The notes: generated from the sequence alone by a model not told the origin. Shown: positions 1 through 14,387, counted from the first letter of the stretch. The stretch: 64,000 nt of DNA from Cryptomeria japonica (GCF_030272615.1 NC_081407.1:379833179-379897178); one strand, 5' to 3'. Numbers and translations are program-made.

Positions 1-376
1 CCTCCTCTAATGTGTGAAATGCAAAAGTGTCTACCTTCTACTTTTTTCAATGCACAATAACACTACCTCATACACCAAGTTGAGGAGATTGAATTGTGTG
101 GACCTGTACACACAAGGTCAATGTGGATGGTTGAGAGGCACTTGAAATTTTTGAAGTCTTTGGTTCGACAAAGAGCACATCCTGAGGGCTCTATGGCGAA
201 GGGATATATGGTATGCCAGACTATGGTGTACATTATTGAATACCTTCCTAAGTTCATGGAAATGTTCCGTGTAGATCGTATTTGCGATCCCAACTCCATT
301 AACAAATTTGAAGGGGAGTACTCGATGGGGAAAGGTAGAATAAGGAAAGTAAAAGGTAATTATTCAATATTGTAGT

Positions 377-382
<6 letters not shown>

Positions 383-435
<53 letters not shown>

Positions 436-506
436 ATATATATACATATATACATACATATATATGTATATATGTATATATATATGTATATGTATATGTA
501 TATATA
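383..506. repeat. (GT)25 microsatellite followed by a TA/TATG-rich tract
   Basis: Twenty-five uninterrupted TG units (383-432) run into an AT-rich TATA/TATG tract to about 506. The tract sits inside the inferred first intron of the CACTA pseudogene. Confidence 0.95.
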
Positions 507-1448
507 TTGTTGTTAATTTATTTGTAATCTTCAATATACTTGAGTTATAAATTTCTAGTTTTTTTTGTACAATTGCTTGAGAGTGGGATGCACTACATTT
601 GTATGCTGCAAACAATCTTGATTGGATGACTATATGGATTCAACGATGTCAACAATCTAGTTGTGCATTAACATGGGAAGGTGTGACTTCCTTTGTTAAA
701 GAAGCTCACTGTAATGGAGATTCCAGTGTTGCACAAAGGGAAATTGATTTAGCATATGGTTTAAGAGATAAACAAGTACGTATAAATATATTAATCACTC
801 ATACTATTTAATTTTTTTTCCAATTGTAATGATGTACATATTATATATGTTTGACATTTTGCAGGTGAAATACCACAAGGCTATGTGGTGCAATGGTCTT
901 AAATTTTGCATCAAAAAGTTAGATGACATGAAAAAAACTTGTGATTCTGGAACAAATGCAGTATTTCAAGTGACTAGTGTTTCGTCTAGAAGCAACATAC
1001 ATCCTCGAGTCTTAGAAAATTGATACTATGGGATTTTGGATGATATACTTGAGTGTGACTTTAGGTCCTTCAAATTAGTTCTTTTCACCATCCAATGGTA
1101 TAGGCTACAATTGAATGAAAATGATCCTGATAGAACTATTATTGAACATGATAATGGATTTACAATGGTTAATACAAGGTCATTTGAGCTAGCTGGAAAT
1201 GAGCCCTATCTTCTTCCAAGCCAATGTGAGTAGGTATTTTACTCAGAGGTTCCTCATAAACTGGGTTGGTCATTTGTTGTTAGACATGATCCAAGAGGAA
1301 GGTTGGTAAAGTATAATGTGATGGAAGAAGAAGATATCAAAGAAGTAGAAGATGACATAGATGATGATCATGATTGACAGTTAGTTGATGATGTTCATGA
1401 AGAAGAAGAAGATGATGACGATGATGATGGTGTTGTTGCTGTTGCTAC

Positions 1449-1552
<104 letters not shown>

Positions 1553-1599
1553 GTCATGATGATGAGTTGGATGAAGAAGAAGATCAATCGCATGAATGA

Positions 1600-4500
1600 A
1601 ATGTATTGGTATGTGATTAGTATATTATCTATTTGATATTGATCTCTTGATAGAAATTTATTTCACTTATATATATGGTCACATAATTAATTCATTGTGT
1701 TTTAAATTGTAATGCCATTACATAATTAGTTCATGATATCCTAATAGTAGAACCATGCCACCCATAGGAGATGGAGACAACTAGAGTCTCGGCTAGCCCT
1801 CATTTTGTGTGGCATTTTTTGAAGTTTGTGTTTATTTATTGAATGTGGACTATTTATTAGCTATGTGATGGATGGTGATTTATGATACATATGTGATGAA
1901 TTACAACATCTTTATGATGATACATATGTGACAAATTATAACATATTACAACGTGTTTATGATGATACATATGTGATTTATGATGCATATGTTTCTATTA
2001 TTACTTATATATTTAATGTATTTATTGTTTATCAAATTAAAAATGTAATGCTTATGATGCTCAATTGTTGAGGACCCTACACTTTCTAGATAAATGAAAG
2101 GTAAGGAATAAAAAAATATACAATGATTATGATGTCTGCATATTGTTCATGTTCTCTACTATGTAATTTTTAGCATACCTATCATGTAATGCTTATGATG
2201 CTCAATTGTTGGTGTTGATTACATGTATATATTTTGTGTGATTATTTCATCCTTGGTGGAAATGGGTAATTGACTACAGACATTGTCAACCCTTTTGTTG
2301 AGGACCCTGCACTTTTTAGATAAATGAAAGGTAAGGAAAAAAATATATACAATGATTATGATGTCTTCATATTGTTCATGTTGTCTACTATGTAATTTTT
2401 AGCATACGTATCATGTGATTTTTAGCTAACATAAGATAAATGAATTACAGATGAAGGAACATAAACCCCTTTGATGAGGATCCTGCATAGTGTCATGGAT
2501 CGATAGGTATAAGTCAATACACCCTATAGAAACCATTTATTAATTGCTTGCTTTCTCTTTAATAATAAGCTAGGTTTTAGCAACAATATTTTGTCAAAAC
2601 TTTGATTTTTTTTCTTATCAAAACCACATGGTATAGCTCATTCCACCTTCTTGGCCCTCCTATATGCTTTAAATGATGAGGAAGACTATTTTTATGAGTT
2701 TTTAAAACTCCAAAATTACTAGGAAAACAAACAACCCCTATTTTTCAGATCTCGACATTAGCAACAAATCTAATACATTTATCAACACTTGAGGCCCCAA
2801 TTGGACTTATTCAAATTTTAATCTCAACATCAACTTTAGGGCCAACTTCTTCGTCAACATTACCCTCATTTGAAAAATATCAACAACATACGGTGAAATA
2901 TCTATTACAAATTATTTTTCGTCTCTCCATGGAATCCTAAAATTTATTTCCTCTCACAATAGAAATCGACCCTAACCCTATACCAACTATCTCTCTCATT
3001 TGATGGAATGCAGGTACCACCAAATAGGTATTTGTCAGATCTATATTTCTCGAGCGAGGGAAATTTAGGAAGAGAAGACGAAAGTGAGACTTGTAGTACA
3101 TCTAAAAGAGGGAGATCAACTAGAGGTCAAAAGAGTTTATTTTGTTCTAGAATAGACCGACTTCCTCTGTTCATTCCTAAATATTTGTTCATTATGTTTA
3201 GAATAGACACACTACCTCATTGGGATCTATGTCAAGCTCTGACTCTCCATTGGACATTCATTCTCATAAAATGGAGTCTACTTGTAAGGTAAGTGCATTC
3301 TAAATTATATATGAAGATGGATAACAAGTATTGGGGTAAATACTAAATCACTATTTAAAATCTGTATTGCATATAATGAAAGTATAAATGCTTCCCAAGT
3401 AATCTAATAAATGAAGATTTGGCGGGATAGAGATCATGATATATGTGTTCGGTTAGCCCCTTTCTCTTCTCCTTTATTACCTCAGATAGTACATTTTCTA
3501 AAGTATGTCTTTTGTAATTGCAACTTTTTCTTCAGCCTATGTATTTTTTTCTCATCTTTCATCTGTAGGTTGCTTGGTTTCTTTTATGTATTCCACTTTT
3601 GAAGGATCCTCGCAATAGAGACCTCACATCTTTCCATAAATGTTCAAGCTTCCCAGAATCATTTCACAATAATTTTACCCCTTCACCACCTTTTCCTATC
3701 CCCAAATTACCTAATTACTCATATCCCATATGTCTTTGTACCCAAACCCTTCTTTGACTAATCATTCATGTTCCTTATGATAGAAAACTCTTTCTTCTCA
3801 CTACTAACTCAATCTAGGATTCATTTGACATCTCTCTGATCTCTTCAAACACTTATCACTCATTCTAAGCCTCATCAAAACCCAAAAAACTCTAACTCAA
3901 ATCAAGTTTAATGTGTTTGATAAGGTCGCTAAGGTCTGAGGTGTCAAAAGCAGAAAAGTGGGAAAAAGTTGTAAAAAGTGCAAAAATGCAATTTTGATTT
4001 TTGCAAATGTTGCATATGAGTTCTTAGCCATCGGTTGAAAAGGAAGTGGTTAAAATTTATAACTATCATATGGGCCTATAAATGCCTAAAGTTGGTCGAT
4101 TTTGAGTAGAGAAGGTGATGCAGAGTGACCAATGGTTCTTCAAGTACTCTTAGGGTTTCTTCATGATGTAGAGCATCATGGGAATCCATCCAAGTGTCTT
4201 AGGAACCAATTGATCCAATTCTTCATTTCAACATATCAATCATTCATTAGAGGCATTTCCCACATAACAACACTCCTTTAGCATGGAATCTATTGGATCT
4301 CAAATCAATAGATTGGATATGTTCTAAGGAAATGCCAACTCCTATCTTCAAACTCTCCAATTGATCTGGCCAACTTATGGAGTGAACCAATTAAGTTGCT
4401 AACTCCCTCACTTTAGGCTCTACAGGACCTGGGCAGGTATACCTACTCACTAGTTGTTTCTTAGAACTAATGCTTTTTATAGAAGATTCAATGTTTCACT

Positions 4501-5422
4501 TTGGTTTGCTCCCTATCTCAGAATGGCATAAGGTCCCAAAATATAGTGCTACTGATGAGTTCAAGATTGTTGTTGTAGAAGCTAATCTTTATGCTTGAAG
4601 TTTATATATTGTTACAAAATTTATGTTTCTTATTTGTGTTACCTACTAACCTTAATCTTCCCTACTCATCTCAACTTATTCCCTAGTCTCTATCTGCTTT
4701 ATCAATCCTACAACTTGAATCAAATTCAAGTGTATTCAATATGGCAAAGTAAAATATTATTTTGAGTTAATAATTGAGTAATGATCAGTGCCTATCCTTC
4801 TATTGGGTCGCAGAGTCTATGTCTTCCAGGATCCCACATATAACTCCTATGTGACAGTTTTTTAAGTCCACCCTTCCAATTGATCTATCAGTTGTCCTTC
4901 TCCCAAGTGTTTTAAAATTGACTTCTTCCACTATAATTCACTTAAATGAGTTTAACTTTCCTTTTGAAGGACCAATTAAGCAAGAAATATAAGGAACAAT
5001 TATGTTTCACATACAATCTTGTTTTTTTCAAATTGAAAATGAAAGTAACCAATTTTCCACACTGAGAAATTTTTAAAGCAACCTTATCCATTCCAGATAA
5101 TAACATAAGAGAACAGGTTAGTGAAACAACATTTATCCACAACACATGTAGAGGAAATGTAGAAGCTTGTATTGATTAAAATTTTGAACATGAAAATAGT
5201 CTTCTTGTTCATGATATCTTAATATTACAAAACTCCCCTCATACTTGTATGAGAGCCAAACATTTTCAAAATGAAAGGGTGTGCCCCTTTGAAAGTCATT
5301 AACTAACTAAATGTCTTTTCTACTGTAATTGAGCATAAACAAATTTAACATCCCCAAATGATTGATGTATTTTGCATCCTTGTAGCAATGAACATCTTTG
5401 CTCCATCTCTTCATATCATATT
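1600..5422. other. Non-coding stretch, no recognisable gene
   Basis: AT-rich sequence with only short random-looking ORFs. The longest, 94 codons at 3008-3292 (+), has no motif I recognise. A short direct-repeat cluster lies at 2043-2418 and is listed separately. The rest may be degraded transposon sequence, but nothing supports a specific call. Confidence 0.6.
2043..2418. repeat. Two-copy ~120-bp direct repeat with a shared 28-bp sub-repeat
   Basis: Bases 2065-2186 and 2295-2418 are near-identical, offset 230 bp. Both start at GTTGAGGACCCT and end near AGCATAC(C/G)TATCATGT. A 28-bp block at 2043-2070 recurs at 2184-2211. It is a small local duplication with no coding content. Confidence 0.8.
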
Positions 5423-8400
5423 CTAAATGAGAGAACTCATATACAACAAATTGACATGGGGTGCCAAGCCCTCTTCTGTGTCCAGCTTCTCATTTGCCCT
5501 ATCAATAATTCATGTCAACTCGGCTTGCCATTGTTCTAGTGACATAAGGTCAACATCATGAATAATTGAAGGCATTCGGGGTGTGTTGGAATTTTCCAAT
5601 TTCTAAATATCATTATTTAGTTCTTTACCAAACCTATGGTGTACTTCCCTGAACGCATTCCCTTCACCCTTTTCCTCTATATTCATTGAGTCTTTCTTGT
5701 TCATTAATTCCTGCAAACGCTTTTGTAATCTCATATGCTTATTTAGGGCCTTTATGGTGCCATTGTATGTACTCCAGAAATTGGTTGAGTATGACATCAT
5801 GGCTTTGAACCGATGGTTCACCACATCACTTGCAAGTTTGTTGGTTCTCCTTTTGGCTCGCTCGAGTTGCTTCACCAATTTCTCATTCTTTAACCGCCAA
5901 TAGGTTGCATCTTGCAAGGCCTCAAATGAGGATTCCTCAATTTTAGTGATCCTAAGTGTTGATTCTAGCTATAATGCTTTATCTTACCAATGTTAATTTT
6001 TCAATTGCATATTTTCATATAGGACTTTGAGTGTATGGTTTTCTCTGACTAGGTACTCAATTTGATCCTTGTTTAGCTTGGCCACATCCAGGTTTAATTG
6101 TGCAATTCTCCTTGGATCTGTTTTGCCCACTTGTTGGATCATGAGGTGCCTGAAAGCTTCATCAATGTCTATAAGGAGTGGCCTCTTATTTCTGGGGTAT
6201 AAGGCCCATAGTAATAAATCCTTCTGATTTGGATCATATCCTGAACCAAAGAATATTCTATCAATCTCGGCTGGCACAATCTATTTTCCATGGGGCTACT
6301 TCTTCAAGAAACTGTCAAACAAAAGGGCAGACTTCATCTCCCACCTGGGATAAATGATCACACCTTCTTCTTTGAGTAACTGCCTCCCCCTTTCAGGGGT
6401 CATTTCTTTGTCAATTTCCTCTTGCAGCATTTGCAAATTTTCCTCCTCATCTCTCTCTCCTGCATGTTGTCTCATTATCTTTCCCCTATATTGGCATAAG
6501 AAAGTATTAAATTCTTGTGTATGGATGAAATCTTGATCTGATATGAACTCTTCATGTTCCAAGATCCTAGTGTCATCCACTTCTTGCACATGATATTGGC
6601 CTATAGCCAAATCTATATGTTTCTCATATCCAAACCCGGGTGGAGACATATTGTCTTATGAATCAATAGGAATATATTTAGCAACTGACTGGGGAGATCA
6701 CTGTGCTATGGATTTAGTTTCCCTCACACTTTTGGACCTATTTCTGAAAACACATTGTGGAACATTATTTACAATCTCCAACTCATGTAGCAACAATTTC
6801 TTAGCTATGGCCACAGGTTCATCAATCCCCTCCAAAATTTTATCATTGATCTTCCCTTCGCTGACCTTCCACAAATAGGCTTTGGCAATTTTATCATAAG
6901 TTGCCCTTTTCTTCATTGCCTCTTCTCTTTCCATATTCCTAATAAAATAATCAATCATCATAGGGGTATGCTCACCGGCTTTCAAATTTTGTGATGCTCT
7001 GGCTCCTCATATGTAGCCTTCTGGGTCAAAGTTGGGTCTTTGTTCCCCTTCCACAAGGTGATAGTACTCTAACTTGTTTTGCAACAAATTATAACTTTTT
7101 GAACTTTTAACAATAAAATCTAAAAACACTAACAGTCCAGGAACTATTGATTGCTTTCCATGATCTATGAGATGTTTTGCACTGGCTTGAGACAATTGAC
7201 TAATAATTTCTAGATAAGAAACCCTATCTGGTACTGTCATTGGGAGCAAAAAGGGTTTTCCCTCAAATCTGTATACCCCAATCAGTGTATAATCTAGGAA
7301 GCAATACCAATCTCCCTAATTATGGGTTATTTGGCTCTGTTCATTGAATTCTTTTGGTCTTAAAAATTTCTTAATCTGTGGAGACAACGAAAAATCACAA
7401 GGGTATCCTAGCACTTTGTGCAGAGGCTTCACAAAGAATTCTTCAAAATGCATGTATTGATTGTTTCTGTATCTTTGATCCCAGACTGACAACCACAATT
7501 GAATAGGTTTACGGACTCCAACCTTATCATATTCTCTGATACCTAGATCTTTATCCCATAACCCTGTCTCTTGTCTAGCATAGAGAAATAGGTGTACCAA
7601 GTGGGAGTATTGTTTGAAATGGATGTTAATCATGTCACTCTTCATTTTTTCAAGCCCATGGTTCATAGTATCCACTAAGAAAGTGGCATAATCAAACATG
7701 TGAGGGTCTTTAGACTGAATATCTACACTGATAACCATGGTGACAATGTCCATAAGGGGAGAAGCTTCTACACTCAAAACTTGTGCCGCACAATAGGATG
7801 TATATTTAAAATATGGGCGGAACAAATTGACATAAAATGGGGCTTTCTCATCATTTGTGAACGGAATGACAAATCCTCCTAACCTTGGTCTGTGTGGAGG
7901 AATCCTCCATCACTTGTAGATATGCTCCATATTAAATTACTCTTGTGTGAGTTTACTCATATCAATATTCTCTTCACATCCCCACTCCAATTTGAACACT
8001 TTCTTAATGTAATCCTTGGTGATGCGTATCAAGGGGTTACCCATGTAGTCATAGATGACTTTTTCTTAGGGTCATACCTATCCACCAATGCATTTATCAA
8101 CTCTACGCTTACAAAGACATTGGGGACTACAAGCCACCCTAAATTCAATGTCCATAAGTTACAGTCTAGCTCTACCATGTATCTCCACACATAACTAAAG
8201 ATAAAAGGTTCATGACCTTGAATTTATGTCCAAATATCCCCTAGGTTTTTTAATTTATCTTCCAATCCCTCATCATCTGACTTGATTTTCTTTGAATGAT
8301 GACTTGAGGCAAGGAATTGGTCCAACAAGTCTTGGTCCAGAGGTCTCCCTTCTTTCTTCTATTGTTTAGGTTTGTTTTCGTTCCTATTTTCCTAAGGTTG

Positions 8401-8451
8401 GGGGTCTTTGCTTTTTCTAGCCTTGGTTTTTTTAGATGATGACACCTCCAT
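5423..8451 (-). pseudogene. Long decayed reading frame (~1000 codons), unknown family
   Basis: Six minus-strand ORF segments (7316-7825, 7007-7249, 6698-6985, 6296-6649, 5993-6277, 5603-5917) are all in the same frame, separated only by point stop codons. The frame continues upstream to an ATG at 8451 after one frameshift near 8057-8062 in an A-run (T-run on +), and downstream to a stop at 5423. The N-terminus is Lys/Ser-rich (MEVSSSKKTKARKSKD, NLS-like). The middle is globular (WLSVWDQRY, DYTLIGVYRFEGKPF). The C-terminal third is charged and helix-prone, coiled-coil-like (LVKQLERAKRRTNK). I do not recognise the family. No protease, RT or integrase motifs are seen. Size and layout suggest a retroelement Gag-like or accessory protein, but that is inference. 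Confidence 0.6.
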
Positions 8452-8807
8452 CTCAGATGTAATGCTGAAAGAACAAGGATTGGAAGAGCACTTAGTAGTT
8501 TTGCAGAGTAAACCCAATTGCAAAAGCTTTCACAGAATCACTCGGCCTTTGATCGTTTTGAGCTCCTCTCTCCTGACAAATTTATCAAACAATTGTGACC
8601 ATATCAGTTGAGTTCATCTATTACATGCAACAGTCATAAAGAAACTTGATTTGAATTTATTGTGACATGACTTGTTTAGGTTTTTGTGGGATTTTGCAGC
8701 AGAATAATTAAACTTTCCTCTTGTCAAAGTCTATTTTTGTCGGTGAATCAGATCCCGAGTTCTCATAGATATTACCCCACCTCTATTTTGGTTTCGATAA
8801 AACATTA

Positions 8808-10239
8808 TGTTGGCATACGTGCAGAGTATATTGACATGATAATATTGTGTTGTCATTGATGTCAATATGCTAAAGAGAGAACCAGTAATATGTTGAAGAG
8901 TGAACTGGTTTATTGAAGTTAAGCAACTAGCAAAGTGAACCGGTATAATGTTGTGAACTGGTATATATGCAAAAGGTATAGCGGTACATTTGTCCAAGTG
9001 AACAGGTATATGGAATTTTTTCTATCAAGGTTTAATATGGTATGACTACCGGTTGGTAGTCCCAGCCTCAGGGTTTCTCGTTGAAGTGTTTCGAGCCTGT
9101 GTGATTCAACCGATTGTAGATCAGATTGTGTTGCCACATCAGCCTCGTGCGTGCGAAGGATCTTGCATGAAGGGGATTGATCCTATCTACCTTGGGAATG
9201 TGCAAAGTCCCTGCAAACGGTAAAGAATGCGTGATGGGTTATCGCCTCCACGGAAGCGGTGAAGAACAAACAATGGAGAATGTCTTGAGTTCTGTTCAAG
9301 ACCATTGTATTCAAATGCAAAGTGTTCAATGGTCAGGATTGAACCGACTGAATTTCTCAACCTAAATGTTTAGGGTTTAGGGTTTATGCTACTGACCTAT
9401 CTTTTTCCTATAAGGTCGATGTTGTGTTTCATTTTGCGGTTGTTGGCAAATGTTGTGTGTGTATCTAACTGCAAAGATACGTGATTCTTGCCAAACCAGA
9501 TATGAGAATAGATATCTATAGATTGTGAGTGCAGAAGGAAGGAACTGAAGTAGATCTGCATTGGCATTGAGTGTTGTTACTAGATCATTGTAATACCTAT
9601 TGATCTCTAATCACTTCAATAGTTGGAAAATCCCTTAACAGGGTAGCTAAAACTAGCTTGATGTAAATCCTTTAACAGGGTTTAACCCTTTACCGTTTAT
9701 TCTATCCATCCCTTAACCGGGTGATCCCTAACAAGATTGATTCCTAACGAAACCTGTTGTAACAGTCTTTAACTAGACTAGGCTCTTAACAGAGTGGACT
9801 TCTAAAGAGTTCAAAAACAACTTGTGGGTATTCATCCGCACCGTGGTTTTTCCTAGTTGGGTTTCCACGTGAAAAATATGTGTGTCATGTGTGATGCCTC
9901 TTTTCATGTGATGTTTTGTTATTTCCTGTTTAGTGGTGAATCATGTTGTTCTAGTAAATTATTGTATCTCTAATGATAGATTATCTATTTATGCATAAGG
10001 ATGAAGTGGAAGTGAGGGAGTAGATTGTATGGAAAGCTAAGTGTTGCCAGTTTATGTCTTTCACAGTCTCATTATGTTTAACTGGTAGTAATCTGGTTTA
10101 GACCAGTATTAGTGTTTGTCTATCAAGTGCACTGTTTGTAGTCAAACCGGTTCAGGAAAAGTTATTGTATCTATACTGATTCAGCCCCCCCGCTCTCTCA
10201 ATACCAGTTTGGTACTCACTGTTCATCATTGAGTTATCA
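8808..10239 (+). repeat. copia-1 5' LTR
   Basis: 1432 bp, TG...CA ends. The U3-like start holds repeated GAACCGGTAT motifs. The second half holds a run of short CCCTTAACAGGGT-type hairpin motifs (about 9625-9790), then the CGTGGTTTTTCC...GGTTTCCACG block at 9841-9871. Just before the 3' end lies a C/T-rich stretch and CCAGTTTGGTACTCA. Confidence 0.92.
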
Positions 10240-10241
10240 AT

Positions 10242-10253
10242 TGGTATCATAGC
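10242..10253 (+). other. copia-1 primer-binding site
   Basis: TGGTATCATAGC lies two bases after the 5' LTR. It matches the usual initiator Met-tRNA primer site of plant copia elements (TGGTATCAGAGC) with one change. Confidence 0.85.
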
Positions 10254-10310
10254 ATCCTCTAGGTCCTCTATGTTGTAAGCTTAACTGCTTGAGGGAAAGA
10301 TCCTATTGTA

Positions 10311-13300
10311 ATGATGAAGAGGGAAGGTCCAAAGTTCAACAGAGATAACTTTAAAATATGAAAGGACGGAATGAAGATATACATCAGAAGCATGGGTGCT
10401 CAACATTGGAGCTATGTTGAGAATTCTTATGTTATCCCTACCGGTACTCTCACCGATGACCAAAAGAGAGAGATTCAAGAGAATGGGCAAGTCATGGAAG
10501 CCCTAATTAGTAGTTTATCTGACATTGAGTTTATTGATGTTCAGGACAAAGAGAATCCCAAAGAAGTATGGGATGCCCTTGAGAATATCTATGGCAATGA
10601 TGAGCATGTGAAACAAGCTAAGGAAGAAAGCCTTAGGGGAAAGTTTGAAGACATGCGAATGGTTGAAGGAAAGACCATCCAACAATATGGAATAAGAATC
10701 AAAACTGTTGTTGGAGATATCAAGAGCACAGGTGGTAAAATGGAAGATTCCATTGTTGTTAGCAAAGTTTTGAGATCCTTATTACCGGTCTATGCAATAA
10801 GGGTTGCTGCTATTCAAGAGTTGAGGTCTGTAGATAAGACAAAGGTATCCCTAGACTCCATCATTGCAAAGTTAACAGCTTATGAGCTAAATAATTATGA
10901 TGGCAGTATTCAAAAGACTGAATCAGCCTTCAGAGCATCTGTTGCACCATCCAAAAAAGGAAAAGAAGCTAGTACTAGTGGTGAACCAAGACAAAGTAGA
11001 GAAATGCATGATGAGGAGATCCTGATGGAATTTGAAGCTCTTCTTGCCAAGAGACTTCCCAAGGGAACCGGTAAATATAGAGGTAAGCTTCCTTTGAAAT
11101 GCTTTTCTTGTAACCGGATAGGACATATTGCTATAAACTGCCCTAATGGTGACAACAAGGATAAACCAAAGAGGTTCAAGAAGTTCAAAGGAGGAAACCA
11201 TAGAAATTGTTTTGTAGCAGTTGATGAAGGTGTCACTGATGAAGAAAATGAAGATATTGTGTTTGTAGCAATCAAGGAAGATGTGTCAGACAAGAAGGCT
11301 CTTGTCTCCCGCTTTGATAATTCCAATGAGTGGATTATTGATAGTGGCTTCTCTCACCATATGACTGGTGACCGGAGTAAGTTTCTATCTCTAGAAGAGT
11401 ATGATGGTGGTGTGGTTCATTTTGGTAATGATGCACCATGTATGGTAAAAGGTAGAGGGTCCATCTCTCTGAATGGAAGAAGCAGTGCTGACAATGTGTA
11501 TTGGGTAGAAGGTCTAAGGCACAACCTTTTGAGTGTTGCTCAATTGAATGATAATGGACTCACTCTGGAATTCAAAAATGGAGTGTGTAAAATCAAAGGA
11601 AAGAGTGGTGAACTGATGGCTACCGGTATGCAGACCAAAGGTAACCTATTTCAGCTTAATGCTAATGTTAGTACATGTCTTATGGCTATGTTTGAGGATA
11701 GCTGGATATGGAATAGGAGACTCTACCATGTAAACTTTGACAATATTGTGAAGGCCAGTAAGATCAAGGCAGTTAAAGGATTGCCTATGCTGAGCAAACC
11801 AGAAAATCCTTTGTGCAGAGAGTGTCAACTAGGGAAAATGTCTTCCTCAACCTTCAAAGATAAATCTTTCACTGCAAACAATTTACTTGATCTTGTGCAT
11901 ACTGATTTGTGTGGTCCTATGAAAACTAGGAGTGTGCAGGGAGATAGGTATTTTATGATTCTTATAGATGATTGCTCAAGAATGATGTGGGTCACATTCT
12001 TGAAGGACAAGTCTGAAGCCTTTGGAAAGTTCAAAGCTTTCAGAGCACTGGTAGAAAAGGAAAGTGGTAGAAGAATCAAATGCCTTAGAACTAATCAAGG
12101 AGGGGAATTCACTTCCAGTGAATTCAACAAATATTGTGAAGAGAATGGCATCAAGAGGCAATTGTTTTCCTCCCAGACTCCACAGCAGAATGGCTTAGCA
12201 GAGAGGAACAACCGGACTATGGTTGAAGCGGCTAGAACTATGTTGATGCAAGGAAAGGTTGCTCACAGCTTTTGGAGAGAAGCGGTGAGCATTGTAGTCT
12301 ACACAATGAACCAGGTACTCATCAAGAAAGGAAAGGATAAGACTCCTTATGAGTATTGGACCGGTAAGACACCAGTAGTAAGCTACTTCAAAGTGTTTGG
12401 TAGCAAATGTTATATCAAGAGGAGTGAACATCAGAGAAAATTCGATGCAAAATGTGATGAGAAAATATTCTTAGGATATTCCACCAAGAGTAAAGCTCTC
12501 AAATGTTTCAACAATAGGAATCAAAGAATTGTTGAAAGCATCAATGTTAGGGTTGATGAAAACTCTGAGAAACCTGAGGAAACTAGCAAAGAGCATGTAG
12601 GAGATGAATTGGTAGTAACCTTCTGGGAACTGGTTGCAAATCAACCTAGTACCAGTAAATGTGCTCCTACACCAATGGATGTTGATGTTGATGAAGATGA
12701 GGATGAATAAGAAAAGAAAGAGGAATCTATTAAGAATGTACCTAGGTATGTAAAACTCAATCATGATCCAAAGCAGATCATAGGAGACAAAGATGCAGGA
12801 ATTCTTACAAGAAGAAAGGTCAGAGAAACCTCATGTATGATCTCTGAATTTGAGCGTAAATCATTCAAAGAGGCACATAAAGATGAAGATTGGATCAAGG
12901 CAATGGAAAAGCAACTTGATCAGATAGAAAAGAATGGTACATGGTCTTTGGTACCCAGATCGGAGCATAAAAATGTCATTGGAACCAAATGGGTCTTCAG
13001 AAATAAACTAAATGAGGATGGCACAGTGGTAAGGGACAAAATTAGACTAGTATATAAAGGATATGCCCAAGAAGAAGGAGAAGACTATGGAGAATCCTTT
13101 GCTCTAGTAGCAAGATTGGAAGGAGTTTGTATGCTTCTTGCATATGCATCTTGTAAAGGATTCAACGTATACCAAATGGATGTAAAATCTGCATTTCTAA
13201 ATGGAATACTTGAAGAGGAGGTGTATATAGAGCAACCAGATGGGTTTGCCCTATCAGAAGATAGTGACATGGTGTGTAGGCTACATAAAGCCCTGTATGG

Positions 13301-14387
13301 ACTGAAGCAGGCACCTAGAGCATGGTATGAATGCTTGCACTCCCATCTTGTGAAGATTGGATTTGAAAGAACAAGTGAAGATAGCAATATCTACTTCAAA
13401 TCAGAAGGAGATTAGATTATGAACTGTGAAGTATTTGTTGATGACATAATCTTAGGTGGAGATGACAAGATGAGTCATGACTTTGCGGATGAGATGAAAA
13501 AGGAATTTGAGATGTCACTCATAGGGGAGATTAAGTTCTTCATTGGACTGCAAATTCAGCAAATGAAAGATGGAATATTAATTACTCAGTCCAAGTATGT
13601 CAAAGAGTTGTTGAAGACCTTTGGCATGGAAGATAGCAAACCGGTTGGTACACCAATGGTGACCGGTTGTAAACTATCAAAAGAGGATGACTTAGCATTG
13701 GTAAATGAGAAGGAATACCGATCAATGATTGGTAAGTTGCATTATGTAGTGCATAGCAGATCGGACATTGCACATGCAGTGGGTATTACTGCTCGGTTTT
13801 AGAAAAGCCCAAGAGAATCCCACTTGGTAGCAGTCAAGCAGATTCTTAGATATCTGAAGGGAACTATTGACTATGGATTATGGTATCCATACAATGATGA
13901 TTTCAACCTGAAAGTGTTCATAGATGCTGATTGGGCTGATAATGTGGATGACCAGAAGAGCGCAACCGGTGGTGCATTCTTTCTTAGTGGTAGACTGGTC
14001 TCATGGATGAGTAAAAAGTAGAGTTGTATCTCTCAGTCTACAGCAGAAGCAGAGTATGTTGCAGCTTTTATGAACTAAACCCAAACTATTTGGATGAAGC
14101 ATGTATTGAATGGCTTCAAAGTTCCTGTATCTGAACCGGTAAGTATATTTTGTGACAATACAAGTGCAATTAACATCTCCAAGAATTCAGTTTTGCATGC
14201 TAGAACCAAGCACTTTGAACTCAAGTATCATTTCTTGAGGGAAAAGGTTCAGAACAAAGAGGTGGTATTGGAACATGTTTTCAGTAAGGAGCAGTTAGTA
14301 GACATATTCACCAAGCCTCTACCAAAGGCTACTTTTACCTATCTAAGAGGTGAATTAGGGGTGCTTCCCCTTCAAAAGGTAAACTAA
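10311..14387 (+). pseudogene. copia-1 gag-pol polyprotein, six in-frame stops
   Basis: One frame with no frameshift encodes the full copia polyprotein. In order: Gag (UBN2-like, LRGKFEDMRM), CCHC knuckle CFSCNRIGHIAINC (11100-11141), aspartic protease (WIIDSGFSHHMTGD), pre-integrase, integrase (LVHTDLCGP ... QQNGLAERNNR), RT (KSAFLNG, FVDDI) and RNase H (DADWAD, STAEAEYVAA, FCDNTSA). Stops lie at 10359, 12708, 13413, 13800, 14019 and 14077. The integrase position normally Asp in the second catalytic motif reads Asn (RTNQGGEF). The first stop fits a Trp TGG-to-TGA change (NFKI-stop-KDGMK). The enzymes would make and insert a DNA copy of the element RNA; this copy cannot. Confidence 0.92.

Noticed and set aside
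9369-9382. TTTAGGGTTTAGGG, plant telomere-like
   Set aside because: Only two units, present at the same place in both copia-1 LTRs, so it is LTR sequence and not an interstitial telomere.
10910-11326. 138-codon minus-strand ORF
   Set aside because: Antisense shadow of copia-1 Gag, which has clear domain motifs.
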